NCBI GenBank assembly: GCA_018400255.1 | Contig: JAGYMO010000050.1 | Coordinates: 1-7,173, forward strand | Reading direction: 5' to 3' | Length of the DNA stretch: 7,173 nucleotides | From: Deltaproteobacteria bacterium | GTDB taxonomy: Bacteria; Desulfobacterota; DSM-4660; Desulfatiglandales; B25-G16 | Shown here: positions 1 through 6,766 of the stretch, in pieces | How positions within the stretch are numbered: the first letter of the stretch is position 1 | Layout: the number at the start of each line of letters is the position of its first letter | The notes under the pieces: model-generated | The model's database searches: none | What the model was told of the DNA's origin: nothing | The model's input: the letters and a program-made list of their open reading frames with translations, nothing else | Position numbers and translations under genes: made by a program

Positions 1-51
1 CTGTGACCCTCGGCTTGTAAGGCCGACGCTCTCCCGCTGAGCTACCCGCCC
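1..51 (-). tRNA. tRNA-Val (anticodon TAC), 3' part cut by the window edge
   Basis: Read on the minus strand, the 5' acceptor strand GGGCGGG (51-45) is followed by TA, a D-stem GCTC/GAGC, and an anticodon stem TCGGC/GCCGA enclosing the loop CTTACAA. The anticodon TAC lies at 19-17 and reads valine GUA codons, and others by wobble. A five-base variable loop GGGTC follows, and the window ends inside the T-stem, so the T-arm, the 3' acceptor strand and any encoded CCA are outside. The 5' end lies only three bases after the lon stop codon, so it is probably processed by RNase P from a lon read-through transcript unless an internal promoter exists in the lon 3' end. Confidence 0.93.
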
Positions 52-54
52 TAA

Positions 55-2490
55 TTAGTGTGCAAAAAGAGGTGATTGCGTTTCTCCCTTAGGTAGTATA
101 AAAGGTTGAAACCTGTCCTCCGGCAGAAATAGCTCCTCTCCTTCCTCTAATTTCAAGGCCTCTTCTAAGACTTCATCCATATTATCTATAGGGATTAATT
201 GGACTTTCTTAAGGACCTTTGAGGGTATTTCCTCCATATCCTTTTTATTTTCTAAAGGAATTAGAACCTTACTTATCCCCCCCCTATGGGCAGCTATAAT
301 TTTCTCCTTTAAACCGCCTATAGGAAGAACTCTGCCTCTAAGCGTAATCTCACCGGTCATTGCCACAGTTCTTTTAACAGATTTTCTCAGTAAGGCAGAT
401 ACAATTGCTGTTGCCACAGTTATACCCGCTGAAGGCCCGTCTTTTGGAGTAGCACCTTCCGGAACATGAATATGTATATCTATCTTTTCATGAAAATCAT
501 CAGGAAGTCCTAGTTTTCTCCCCCTTGAGCGGACGTAGCTTAATGCTGCCTGAGCAGACTCCTTCATAACATCCCCGAGAGTGCCTGTTAGAACAAGTTT
601 ACCCTTACCTGGCATAATAATTGCCTCTACTTGGAGTATTTCTCCTCCTACACTTGTCCATGCCAAGCCAGTGGCTAAGCCTATCTTATCTTTCTCTTCT
701 GTTTTTCCGTAATGAAATTTAGGTATACCCAAATATCTATTAAGGGAATTTACACTAATCTTTATAGCTTTGTCCATATCTTTTTGGGTTACCTCTTTAG
801 CAACTTTTCTACAAATACCTGCGATTTCTCTTTCAAGGCCCCTAACGCCTGCCTCTCTTGTGTAGTATCTAATTATATTTAAAATAGCACTATCTGAAAA
901 GGTTAATTTGTATTCAGATAGGCCGTTCTCTTGAATTTGCTTTTTAATTAAAAATTCCTTTGCAATATTTAGCTTTTCCATTTCCGTGTAACCCGAAAGC
1001 CTGATAATCTCCATCCTATCTTTTAATGCAGCTGGAATGCCGTTCAGGTCATTTGCTGTTGTTATAAAAAATACTGATGATAGGTCATAGTCGAGGTCTA
1101 AGTAATGGTCATTAAATGCGTTATTTTGCTCAGGGTCAAGAACTTCTAACAATGCAGCGGACGGATCCCCTCGGAAATCCGTGCTCATCTTATCCACCTC
1201 ATCAAGGCAAAAAACAGGATTGCTTGATTTTGCCCTCTTGATGTACTGGATAATTTTCCCAGGCATTGCCCCTATATAGGTTCTTCTATGCCCCCTGATC
1301 TCGGCTTCATCTCTAACGCCACCGAGGGACAGCCTTACGAAGTTTCTTCCCATTGCTCTTGCTACTGATTTAGCTAAAGAGGTTTTACCAACTCCAGGCG
1401 CACCAACAAAACAAAGAATTGGGCCCTTTATTTTTTTTGTCAACTTTTGAACTGCTAAATATTCGAGTATTCTTTCTTTTGGTTTGGAAAGGCCATAATG
1501 ATCCTCTTCAAGGATGGATTCAGCCATCTGTATGTCGATATTATCCTTAGTTTTTTTCATCCAAGGTAATGACAGAATCCAATCGATGTAATTACGCACA
1601 ACTGTAGCCTCTGCAGACATAGATGTCATCATTTTCAATTTTTTTAGTTCATGTCTTACTTTTAAGGAAGCCTCTTTAGGTAAATTTTTGTTCTTTATCT
1701 TTCTTTCCAACTCCTTAAGTTCACTTGCGAAATCATCTTGTGCGCCCATCTCTTTCTGGATAGCCCGCATCTGTTCATTTAGATAGTAATTCTTTTGCGT
1801 TTTCTCCATTTGTTTTTTTACTCTCTGGCGCAAACTCTCTTCTAGTTCGAGTATGTCTATCTCTGAAATCAATATCTGATAAAGTTTTTCCAACCTGCTG
1901 CTTGTGTCTTCTATCTCCAGCAAAGATTGTCTTTCTTTTACCTTTACCGAGAGGTGAGCTGCTATGGAATTTATTATTCGTATCGGGTCATTTATTGCAG
2001 CTATTGATTGGGCCACATCATTGCCAACCTTTTGATTTAATCCCGCATAAGATTTAAATGATGACTGAATATTTCTCATGAGGGCATCTATACGAGAATC
2101 TGGAACATACTGCTCTCCAATCCTATCTACCTCTACCATCATAAAATCGCTATTATTAATGAAGGTCTTTATCTTTGCCCTTTCCTTTCCTTCGATTAAG
2201 CTCTTTACAGTCCCATCCGGCATCTTAAGAAGCTGAAGAACGGTTCCAATTGTTCCATATGAATATAGATCTTTCTGCCCTGGCTCATCCATAATGGCAT
2301 TTTTTTGTGCTGCTAAAAAAACCTCTTTTCCCTCACTTAATGCGTATTTTAATGCGTTTATAGACTTTTCCCTTCCAATGAACAGGGGTACAACCATTCC
2401 GGGAAATATAACTATATCCCTCAAGGGAAGTAACGCCATCTTTTCCTGTTCAATCTTTAATAAATCTTCTATAGGATTTTTTTTGAACAT
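55..2490 (-). CDS. lon: ATP-dependent protease La (LonA), complete
   Basis: Cytosolic homohexameric AAA+ serine protease that unfolds and degrades misfolded and regulatory proteins. At 811 aa it is slightly longer than E. coli Lon (784). The N-terminal substrate-binding LON domain covers about 16-205, beginning with the typical LPLRDIVIFPGMVVPL stretch. A charged helical/coiled-coil linker follows (about 210-290), then the AAA+ module with Walker A GAPGVGKTS (363-371), Walker B VFCLDEVDK (426-434; D430, E431) and sensor-1 N480. The protease domain starts near 605 and holds the catalytic Ser-Lys dyad: S687 in DGPSAG and K730 in GGLKEK, 43 residues apart as in E. coli S679/K722. The C-terminus carries an acidic-to-polar tail of about 30 residues. 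The ATG at 2490 is chosen because AAGGA sits six bases upstream. It is the last protein gene of the tig-clpP-clpX-lon cluster, 9 nt after clpX. Confidence 0.98.
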   Translation of the reverse strand: MFKKNPIEDLLKIEQEKMALLPLRDIVIFPGMVVPLFIGREKSINALKYALSEGKEVFLAAQKNAIMDEPGQKDLYSYGTIGTVLQLLKMPDGTVKSLIEGKERAKIKTFINNSDFMMVEVDRIGEQYVPDSRIDALMRNIQSSFKSYAGLNQKVGNDVAQSIAAINDPIRIINSIAAHLSVKVKERQSLLEIEDTSSRLEKLYQILISEIDILELEESLRQRVKKQMEKTQKNYYLNEQMRAIQKEMGAQDDFASELKELERKIKNKNLPKEASLKVRHELKKLKMMTSMSAEATVVRNYIDWILSLPWMKKTKDNIDIQMAESILEEDHYGLSKPKERILEYLAVQKLTKKIKGPILCFVGAPGVGKTSLAKSVARAMGRNFVRLSLGGVRDEAEIRGHRRTYIGAMPGKIIQYIKRAKSSNPVFCLDEVDKMSTDFRGDPSAALLEVLDPEQNNAFNDHYLDLDYDLSSVFFITTANDLNGIPAALKDRMEIIRLSGYTEMEKLNIAKEFLIKKQIQENGLSEYKLTFSDSAILNIIRYYTREAGVRGLEREIAGICRKVAKEVTQKDMDKAIKISVNSLNRYLGIPKFHYGKTEEKDKIGLATGLAWTSVGGEILQVEAIIMPGKGKLVLTGTLGDVMKESAQAALSYVRSRGRKLGLPDDFHEKIDIHIHVPEGATPKDGPSAGITVATAIVSALLRKSVKRTVAMTGEITLRGRVLPIGGLKEKIIAAHRGGISKVLIPLENKKDMEEIPSKVLKKVQLIPIDNMDEVLEEALKLEEGEELFLPEDRFQPFILPKGETQSPLFAH

Positions 2491-2496
2491 ATAGAA

Positions 2497-2501
2497 TCCT
2501 T
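2497..2501 (-). promoter_or_regulatory. lon ribosome binding site overlapping the clpX stop codon
   Basis: AAGGA on the minus strand (2501-2497) shares two bases with the clpX TAA stop (2502-2500) and lies six bases before the lon ATG. A ribosome finishing clpX is therefore positioned on the lon start site, which suggests translational coupling. The sequence shows the overlap; coupling is inferred. Confidence 0.8.
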
Positions 2502-3756
2502 ACGCATATTCGATTTTATTTTCATTTTCATATAAAAGAAGGGGCATTTCATTGTTAAGTATTACCTCTTCTCCAATTACGCATTCTGATACACCTGGCT
2601 TTGAAGGAAGATCGTACATAATATCAAGCATAACCTTCTCCAATATGGCCCGCAACCCTCTCGCTCCGGATTTTCGTTTAAGGGCCTCGTCCGCTATAGC
2701 CTTTAACGAATCCTTAGATAACTTTAAATCTACACCCTCCATTTCAAACAGCTTCTGATACTGCTTAATAAGCGCATTTTTTGGCTCAGTTAATATTTTA
2801 ATTAACGCATTGGGACTCAATTCTTGCAGGGTTGCGATTACAGGAAGCCTTCCTATAAATTCTGGTATCAGCCCAAATTTCAGAAGATCCTCGGGCTGAA
2901 CCAGGCCAAGTATTTCATCAAAATTCAATTCTGACTTTCCTCGTACATCGGCCTCAAACCCTAATGTCTTGCTGCCAATTCTCGATCTAACAATTTTGTC
3001 AAGGCCAATAAATGTTCCCCCGCAAATAAAGAGTATGCCTCTTGTATCAATCTTCAAGAAATCTTGCTGAGGGTGTTTTCTGCCCCCTTTTGGAGGTATA
3101 TTCGCAACTGTTCCCTCCAATATTTTGAGCAGCGCCTGCTGAACACCCTCCCCTGAAACATCTCTGGTTATAGAAGGGCTGTCAGATTTTCGTGCGATTT
3201 TATCTATTTCATCAATATATATAATGCCCTTTGTGGCCTTCTCTACATCATAATCTGCCATCTGCACCAAATTTAGAATAATGCCTTCAACATCCTCACC
3301 AACGTAACCCGCTTCAGTCAAGGTAGTAGCATCTGCTATTGTAAATGGAACATTCAATATTTTTGCCAAAGTTTGAGCTAAAAGTGTTTTTCCGGACCCA
3401 GTTGGCCCTATAAGAAGAATATTACTTTTATCTATTTCTACATCACCTTTATCATAATCACTTATCGTTCTTTTATAATGGTTGTGAACTGATACGGAAA
3501 GGACCTTTTTTGCCATATCTTGCTCAATTACATATTGATCTAATTTCTCCTTTATTTCTCGTGGCTTAAGAAGAAAATCTCCCTTTTTATCTTTCTCTTC
3601 TTGGGCAAATTCTTCCTGAATGATTTCGTTACAAAGAGAAACACACTCGTCGCAAATATAAACTGAGGGCCCAGCAATTAACTTTTTGACCTCATCCTGA
3701 CTCTTGCCGCAGAATGAACAAACGAGCTCACCCGATGAATCATCTTTCCTGCTCAT
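2500..3756 (-). CDS. clpX: ATP-dependent Clp protease ATP-binding subunit ClpX
   Basis: AAA+ unfoldase that forms a hexameric ring, recognises tagged substrates and threads them into ClpP. All expected elements are present in 418 aa. The N-terminal C4 zinc-binding dimerisation domain has C13, C16, C35 and C38. Walker A is GPTGSGKT (117-124) and Walker B is IIYIDEIDK with D182/E183. The pore-1 loop is GYVG (150-153), the pore-2 region RDVSGEGVQ starts at 198, and the RKH substrate-gating loop is at 226-228. The LGF tripeptide at 265-267 is the ClpP-docking (IGF) loop. The arginine finger R303 is in IPEFIGRLP, and the sensor-2 arginine R366 is in GARGLR. The ATG start overlaps the clpP TGA as ATGA and has a near-perfect Shine-Dalgarno. 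The length matches the family, and nothing is missing. Confidence 0.98.
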   Translation of the reverse strand: MSRKDDSSGELVCSFCGKSQDEVKKLIAGPSVYICDECVSLCNEIIQEEFAQEEKDKKGDFLLKPREIKEKLDQYVIEQDMAKKVLSVSVHNHYKRTISDYDKGDVEIDKSNILLIGPTGSGKTLLAQTLAKILNVPFTIADATTLTEAGYVGEDVEGIILNLVQMADYDVEKATKGIIYIDEIDKIARKSDSPSITRDVSGEGVQQALLKILEGTVANIPPKGGRKHPQQDFLKIDTRGILFICGGTFIGLDKIVRSRIGSKTLGFEADVRGKSELNFDEILGLVQPEDLLKFGLIPEFIGRLPVIATLQELSPNALIKILTEPKNALIKQYQKLFEMEGVDLKLSKDSLKAIADEALKRKSGARGLRAILEKVMLDIMYDLPSKPGVSECVIGEEVILNNEMPLLLYENENKIEYA

Positions 3757-4373
3757 GAATTAACACCCCCTTTATTCTTTCCCGAATTTATCATTTGCCT
3801 TTCTGTGATAACCTTATCTACAATCCCATAGTCGAGTGCCTCCTTACCAGTCATAAAATAATCCCTTTCTGTATCAGTTCTTATTTTCTTCATGCTTCTG
3901 CCTGTATGAAGCACCAATAGCTCATTAATAGTTTCTCGCACACGAATAATTTCCCTGGCTTGTATGTCTATATCGGTCGCCTGCCCTTGCACTCCACCCA
4001 TTGGCTGGTGAATCATTACCCTTGAATGAGGAAGGGCATATCTTTTACCAGTTTTACCCGCTGCTAACAAAAGAGCTGCCATGCTGCTTGCCTGGCCTGT
4101 ACAGATAGTTACCACATCAGGTTTTACATATTGCATTGTATCATAAATGGCAAGTCCTGCTGTTATTGAACCGCCTGGCGAGTTAATGTAAAGATTGATG
4201 TCCTTATCTGGGTCCTCCGACTCAAGAAAAAGAAACTGGGCAATAATAATATTTGCCATATCGTCATTAACCTCCTCGCCGATAAATATAATCCTGTCTT
4301 TTAAAAGGCGTGAATAAATATCATAGGCTCTTTCACCCCTTGAAGTTTGTTCTACAACTATTGGTATTAGCAT
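3753..4373 (-). CDS. clpP: ATP-dependent Clp protease proteolytic subunit ClpP
   Basis: Serine peptidase subunit of the ClpXP protease, which assembles into a double heptameric barrel in the cytosol. The 206-aa product begins MLIPIVVEQTSRGERAYDIY, matching the mature N-terminus of the family directly, so no long propeptide is evident. The catalytic triad is S97 (in GQASSMAA), H122 (in MIHQP) and D171 (in TERDYFM), with the same numbering as mature E. coli ClpP. The oxyanion/strand segment INSPGGSI (64-70 region) is intact. One small variation is Ser rather than the more usual Ala just before the nucleophile (SSM instead of ASM). The stop TGA overlaps the clpX ATG by four bases, and tig ends 24 nt upstream. 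The partner ATPase ClpX is encoded next, and a docking loop is visible in it. The family assignment is unambiguous. Confidence 0.98.
   Translation of the reverse strand: MLIPIVVEQTSRGERAYDIYSRLLKDRIIFIGEEVNDDMANIIIAQFLFLESEDPDKDINLYINSPGGSITAGLAIYDTMQYVKPDVVTICTGQASSMAALLLAAGKTGKRYALPHSRVMIHQPMGGVQGQATDIDIQAREIIRVRETINELLVLHTGRSMKKIRTDTERDYFMTGKEALDYGIVDKVITERQMINSGKNKGGVNS
3764..3772 (-). promoter_or_regulatory. strong Shine-Dalgarno of clpX inside the clpP 3' end
   Basis: AAGGGGGTG (minus strand) matches the ideal AAGGAGGTG at eight of nine bases and lies seven bases before the clpX ATG. It is embedded in the last clpP codons (Lys-Gly-Gly-Val). Together with the ATGA stop/start overlap it supports coupled, high-level translation of clpX after clpP, and it fixes the clpX start at 3756. 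Confidence 0.85.
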
Positions 4374-4384
4374 TTAGCCATATT

Positions 4385-4390
4385 TCCTTT
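4385..4390 (-). promoter_or_regulatory. clpP ribosome binding site
   Basis: AAAGGA on the minus strand lies in the 24-nt tig-clpP spacer, 11 bases before the clpP ATG, which is slightly long. An out-of-frame ATG (4381) sits between the two, only three bases after this site, and would encode M-A-K-C then stop. The clpP start at 4373 is nevertheless firm because the protein begins exactly like other ClpPs. Confidence 0.6.
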
Positions 4391-4397
4391 CACAATT

Positions 4398-5714
4398 TTA
4401 TGTTTCATTTAAGACCTCGTTTTTGTTATTAATGATAGCACCTTTGACCAGGAAATTCAAGGTCTTTTCAGCTAAAATCTGGGCCTGTAAATGATCCATT
4501 AAATTATTAGATTCATAATACTGCCTGAGCGTAGCTACGTTAGTTCCTGTTTTTTCAGATAAATCTTTAAAGGTCTCCTTTATGTCATTTTCTTCAACAG
4601 TAATGCCTTCAAGACGAGCTATTTTGTCCAGGACAAGATCTTCCTTTATTCTTTCTTCGGAGGGCTTTCTCAACTCTTCTCTCATGTTGCTCTCAGAAAT
4701 ACCAGCCGATTCCATCGTTAGCCCATTGAGCGAAAATCGCTGCTTCATTGAGTTGATTGTGTTTTCAATTTCACTTTCAACCAAAACCTGAGGAAACTGA
4801 AAACTAACGCTGTCAGATATCTTTTTTATAAGGCGTTTTTTTAACTCACGTTCTATTCTTTGTTCCTCCTGTATTGTTATCTCCTCCTTCACCTTTTTTC
4901 TTAAGTCCTCCAAGGACTTGAAATCATCGCCAAAAGTCTTAGCAAAGTCATCGTCCAATTCTGGGAGATCTGCCTTTTTAATATCCAAAATTGCAACGTG
5001 AAAATTTACTGTCCTCCCAGCCACTCTAACATCATAAAAATTTTTATCAAAATTTACCGTAATATCTTTGCTATCGCCCTTTTTTAACCCGATAATGCCT
5101 GATTCAACCTCTTTGTAAAAATTACCAGACCCCACATGAACCAAAAACTCCTGACCTTTTATGTTTTTAATAGGTTTGCCTTCCCAATAACCTTCATAAC
5201 TAATAACAGCGTGGTCATGCTCTGTTATTCCCCTGTCTTCGTCAATAGAGGTTACCTTGGCATGAGATTCTCTTATTTTCTCAATAGCTTTATCAATGGC
5301 CTCCTCAGAGACGTTCAAAATTTCTTTATCCACAGAAATTCCAATATAGTCCTTTATTTCAAATGTTGGCTTTACCTCCAAAAAAATAGAATACTTGAAA
5401 CTATTATTTGGCTCAATATTCATATCCTCTATAATAGGCTCTCCCAATGGAAACAGGTTGGTCTCCTCTAATACCTTGGGGAAAGAGTCCCTTATTAAGT
5501 CGCTTCGCGCATCACGTAAGACCTGTTTACCATAATACTGCTCAAGTATTGTTCTTGGGGTTTTTCCAGGCCTGAAGCCTTTTACCTTCGCCTTTCTGGA
5601 AAGCTGATTGTATAGTTTATCTATTGTTTTAGCTACTTCCTTAGAGTCAATCTCAACGGTAATTTTCCTTCTAACCTGACTGATCTCTTCTATCTCTGTT
5701 TTGACATGTTCCAT
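4398..5714 (-). CDS. tig: trigger factor, ribosome-associated chaperone and peptidyl-prolyl isomerase
   Basis: Binds the ribosome next to the exit tunnel and shields nascent chains, with a cis-trans prolyl isomerase domain. The preferred start is the ATG at 5714 (438 aa, normal family length), where the product opens MEHVKTEIEEISQVRRKITV as expected for the family. The frame stays open to a TTG at 5750, which would add 12 unlikely residues and lacks a Shine-Dalgarno. The N-terminal ribosome-binding domain (about 1-115) contains the signature GFRPGKTP (46-53). The FKBP-type domain spans about 160-247 (VISYEGYWEGKPI, then GIIGLKKGDS), and the C-terminal helical chaperone arms run from about 255. 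The ribosome binding site is modest: AGG seven bases upstream, or GGAG fourteen bases upstream. It is the first protein gene of the tig-clpP-clpX-lon cluster, 85 nt after the encoded CCA of tRNA-Leu. Confidence 0.97.
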   Translation of the reverse strand: MEHVKTEIEEISQVRRKITVEIDSKEVAKTIDKLYNQLSRKAKVKGFRPGKTPRTILEQYYGKQVLRDARSDLIRDSFPKVLEETNLFPLGEPIIEDMNIEPNNSFKYSIFLEVKPTFEIKDYIGISVDKEILNVSEEAIDKAIEKIRESHAKVTSIDEDRGITEHDHAVISYEGYWEGKPIKNIKGQEFLVHVGSGNFYKEVESGIIGLKKGDSKDITVNFDKNFYDVRVAGRTVNFHVAILDIKKADLPELDDDFAKTFGDDFKSLEDLRKKVKEEITIQEEQRIERELKKRLIKKISDSVSFQFPQVLVESEIENTINSMKQRFSLNGLTMESAGISESNMREELRKPSEERIKEDLVLDKIARLEGITVEENDIKETFKDLSEKTGTNVATLRQYYESNNLMDHLQAQILAEKTLNFLVKGAIINNKNEVLNET

Positions 5715-5799
5715 TATAACGCCTAAGTCTCCACTCTCTATTACTATCAATTAAATCACAGCCGCTTAATCAAGAAAAACTGGCCGTGACAGGTTTATA

Positions 5800-5885
5800 T
5801 GGTGCGAGAGAGGGGACTTGAACCCCTATCCGCATTGCGGGCTGGATCCTAAGTCCAGTGCGTCTGCCAATTCCGCCACTCTCGC
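5800..5885 (-). tRNA. tRNA-Leu (anticodon TAG), CCA encoded
   Basis: Minus-strand class II tRNA of 86 bases including CCA. The acceptor GCGAGAG (5885-5879) pairs with CTCTCGC (5810-5804). It continues TGGCGGAATTGGCAGACGC in the D region, typical of leucine tRNAs. The anticodon stem CTGGA/TCCAG encloses CTTAGGA, with anticodon TAG at 5851-5849 reading CUN codons. A long variable arm follows (CCGC/GCGG stem), then the T-arm AGGGG-TTCAAGT-CCCCT. The discriminator A is at 5803 and CCA at 5802-5800 is in the genome. There is no obvious terminator between it and tig, so some transcripts may continue into the protease operon. Confidence 0.97.
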
Positions 5886-5897
5886 ACAAATAAAAAA

Positions 5898-5937
5898 ATT
5901 ATACATAACGATTAATTACTATTATTACTTCTGTCAA
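5898..5937 (-). promoter_or_regulatory. probable tRNA-Leu promoter (-10 TATAAT)
   Basis: A perfect -10 hexamer TATAAT (5903-5898) lies 12 bases upstream of the mature tRNA-Leu 5' end, which would give a leader of roughly five or six bases. A perfect TTGACA (5937-5932) is also present, but 28 bases upstream instead of 16-18, so the two cannot form one normal sigma-70 promoter. At the correct distance only AT-rich sequence such as AATAAT is found. The -10 assignment is plausible from position; the role of TTGACA is unclear. Confidence 0.4.
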
Positions 5938-5957
5938 TAGTTAAAACGCCTAAACCA

Positions 5958-6719
5958 TTAAAATCCCGGCAAATCCACTAATGATTCAGCGCCTTTTTTT
6001 ACCTCATCTTCAATTCGTATACCCTCTGTTCTTAATGTATACATCATCTTAGAGCAAATTCCTATGAAGGCACCAAATGGGCAATACTGAGCTAATGGAT
6101 AGGTATTACTATTCCTAGAATACCTTCTAACAAAAAAAGCTGGCATTGTCTGCACGCTCCCCCAATCTATGAGGGTGTCACCATATGCCCTTTTAATATC
6201 TTCTCTTATGCCCCAAAGGGAAAATAAGTGTGCCTCTCTAAAGATCGAATCATGAAAAAAGGAAATAAATTTTTTTAAAATACAATCAAAGGATAAATAA
6301 TTTAATACCCCAACAAAAACCCTGTCTTTAGTCACCCTGCCTACCTCTTTCAAGGTTGCAAGTGGATCATCAACAAACTCTAAGGTAATTATTAGCGTGG
6401 CTATATCAAATTCATTGTCCTCAAAGGGTAGATCGTCTGCCATGCTAACTTGAAGGGATGCCTTGCTGCCCAATCTTGATTTTGCTATATCCAGCATACA
6501 GGGGGATGCATCAATGCCGGTAATATTAAGCCCTAATTTATGAAAAAGCAATAGGTGGTCACCTGTTCCGCATCCAACATCCAAAACCCTTTCTCCTCTT
6601 TTTGGCCTAAGAAGACGAACAATTAAATCAGTGCTTAGCCTATCAAGCAAAACCCCACCAGGGGAATTAAGCCATTCGTCATAAAGCCTAGCTGATTTTA
6701 AATCAAATATATGTCCCAT
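5958..6719 (-). CDS. class I SAM-dependent methyltransferase (Methyltransf_11 type), substrate unknown
   Basis: Predicted soluble methyltransferase of 253 aa using S-adenosylmethionine. The start is taken at the ATG at 6719 (MGHIFDLKSARLYDEW), because the N-terminal FDxxAxxYDxW-like segment is typical of this group. The frame is open further to a TTG at 6776, which would add 19 residues and has no ribosome binding site. Motif I VLDVGCGTG (45-53) forms the SAM-binding loop. The acidic residue at the end of strand 2 is D70 (TGIDAS), and DDLPFEDNEFDIATLI (95-110) covers motifs II-III. The C-terminal half, with HLFSLWGIREDIKRAYG (164-180) and CPFGAFIGI (213-221), resembles uncharacterised methyltransferases I associate with deltaproteobacterial-like genomes (recalled, not searched). 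The acceptor (small molecule, lipid or protein) cannot be read from sequence. It follows the TPR gene by 47 nt and may be co-transcribed with it. Confidence 0.85.
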   Translation of the reverse strand: MGHIFDLKSARLYDEWLNSPGGVLLDRLSTDLIVRLLRPKRGERVLDVGCGTGDHLLLFHKLGLNITGIDASPCMLDIAKSRLGSKASLQVSMADDLPFEDNEFDIATLIITLEFVDDPLATLKEVGRVTKDRVFVGVLNYLSFDCILKKFISFFHDSIFREAHLFSLWGIREDIKRAYGDTLIDWGSVQTMPAFFVRRYSRNSNTYPLAQYCPFGAFIGICSKMMYTLRTEGIRIEDEVKKGAESLVDLPGF

Positions 6720-6720
6720 G

Positions 6721-6743
6721 ATAAATAAGAATCTCTTATTTAT
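6721..6743 (-). repeat. perfect 10-bp inverted repeat at the methyltransferase start codon
   Basis: The arms ATAAATAAGA and TCTTATTTAT (minus strand) are exact reverse complements around a GAT spacer, ending one base before the ATG at 6719. In RNA this could form an AT-rich hairpin containing the only weak Shine-Dalgarno-like bases (AAGAGA). In DNA it could be an operator for a dimeric regulator. No U-tract follows, so it is not a standard terminator. The symmetry is seen directly; a function is inferred. Confidence 0.6.
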
Positions 6744-6766
6744 AAAAGGAAAAGTAAAATACGCGA

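Noticed and set aside
94..110. Small AGGT/ACCT hairpin followed by TTTT near the lon 3' end, as a terminator
   Set aside because: The stem is only four or five base pairs and lies inside the lon coding sequence; too weak to be a terminator.
2294..2494. Plus-strand open frame opposite the lon 5' end
   Set aside because: It is antisense to the strongly conserved LON domain, shows no recognisable protein motif, and is explained as a shadow of lon codon usage.
2552..2758. Plus-strand open frame opposite the clpX 3' end
   Set aside because: Low-complexity serine-rich translation antisense to conserved ClpX sequence; a shadow frame.
4582..4791. Plus-strand open frame opposite the trigger factor C-terminal domain
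   Set aside because: Serine/leucine-rich antisense frame without a recognisable domain, fully inside tig.
5136..5471. 111-codon plus-strand open frame opposite tig
   Set aside because: The longest antisense frame, but its translation lacks any recognisable motif and lies opposite the conserved FKBP and N-terminal domains of trigger factor.
5713..5718. Perfect TATAAT on the minus strand overlapping the tig ATG
   Set aside because: Transcription from it would start inside tig, downstream of the start codon, and there is no properly spaced -35 (TTGATA is 26 bp away). Probably chance.
5715..5750. N-terminal extension of trigger factor from TTG at 5750
   Set aside because: The extra 12 residues are not typical of trigger factors, there is no ribosome binding site before the TTG, and the ATG at 5714 gives the standard N-terminus.
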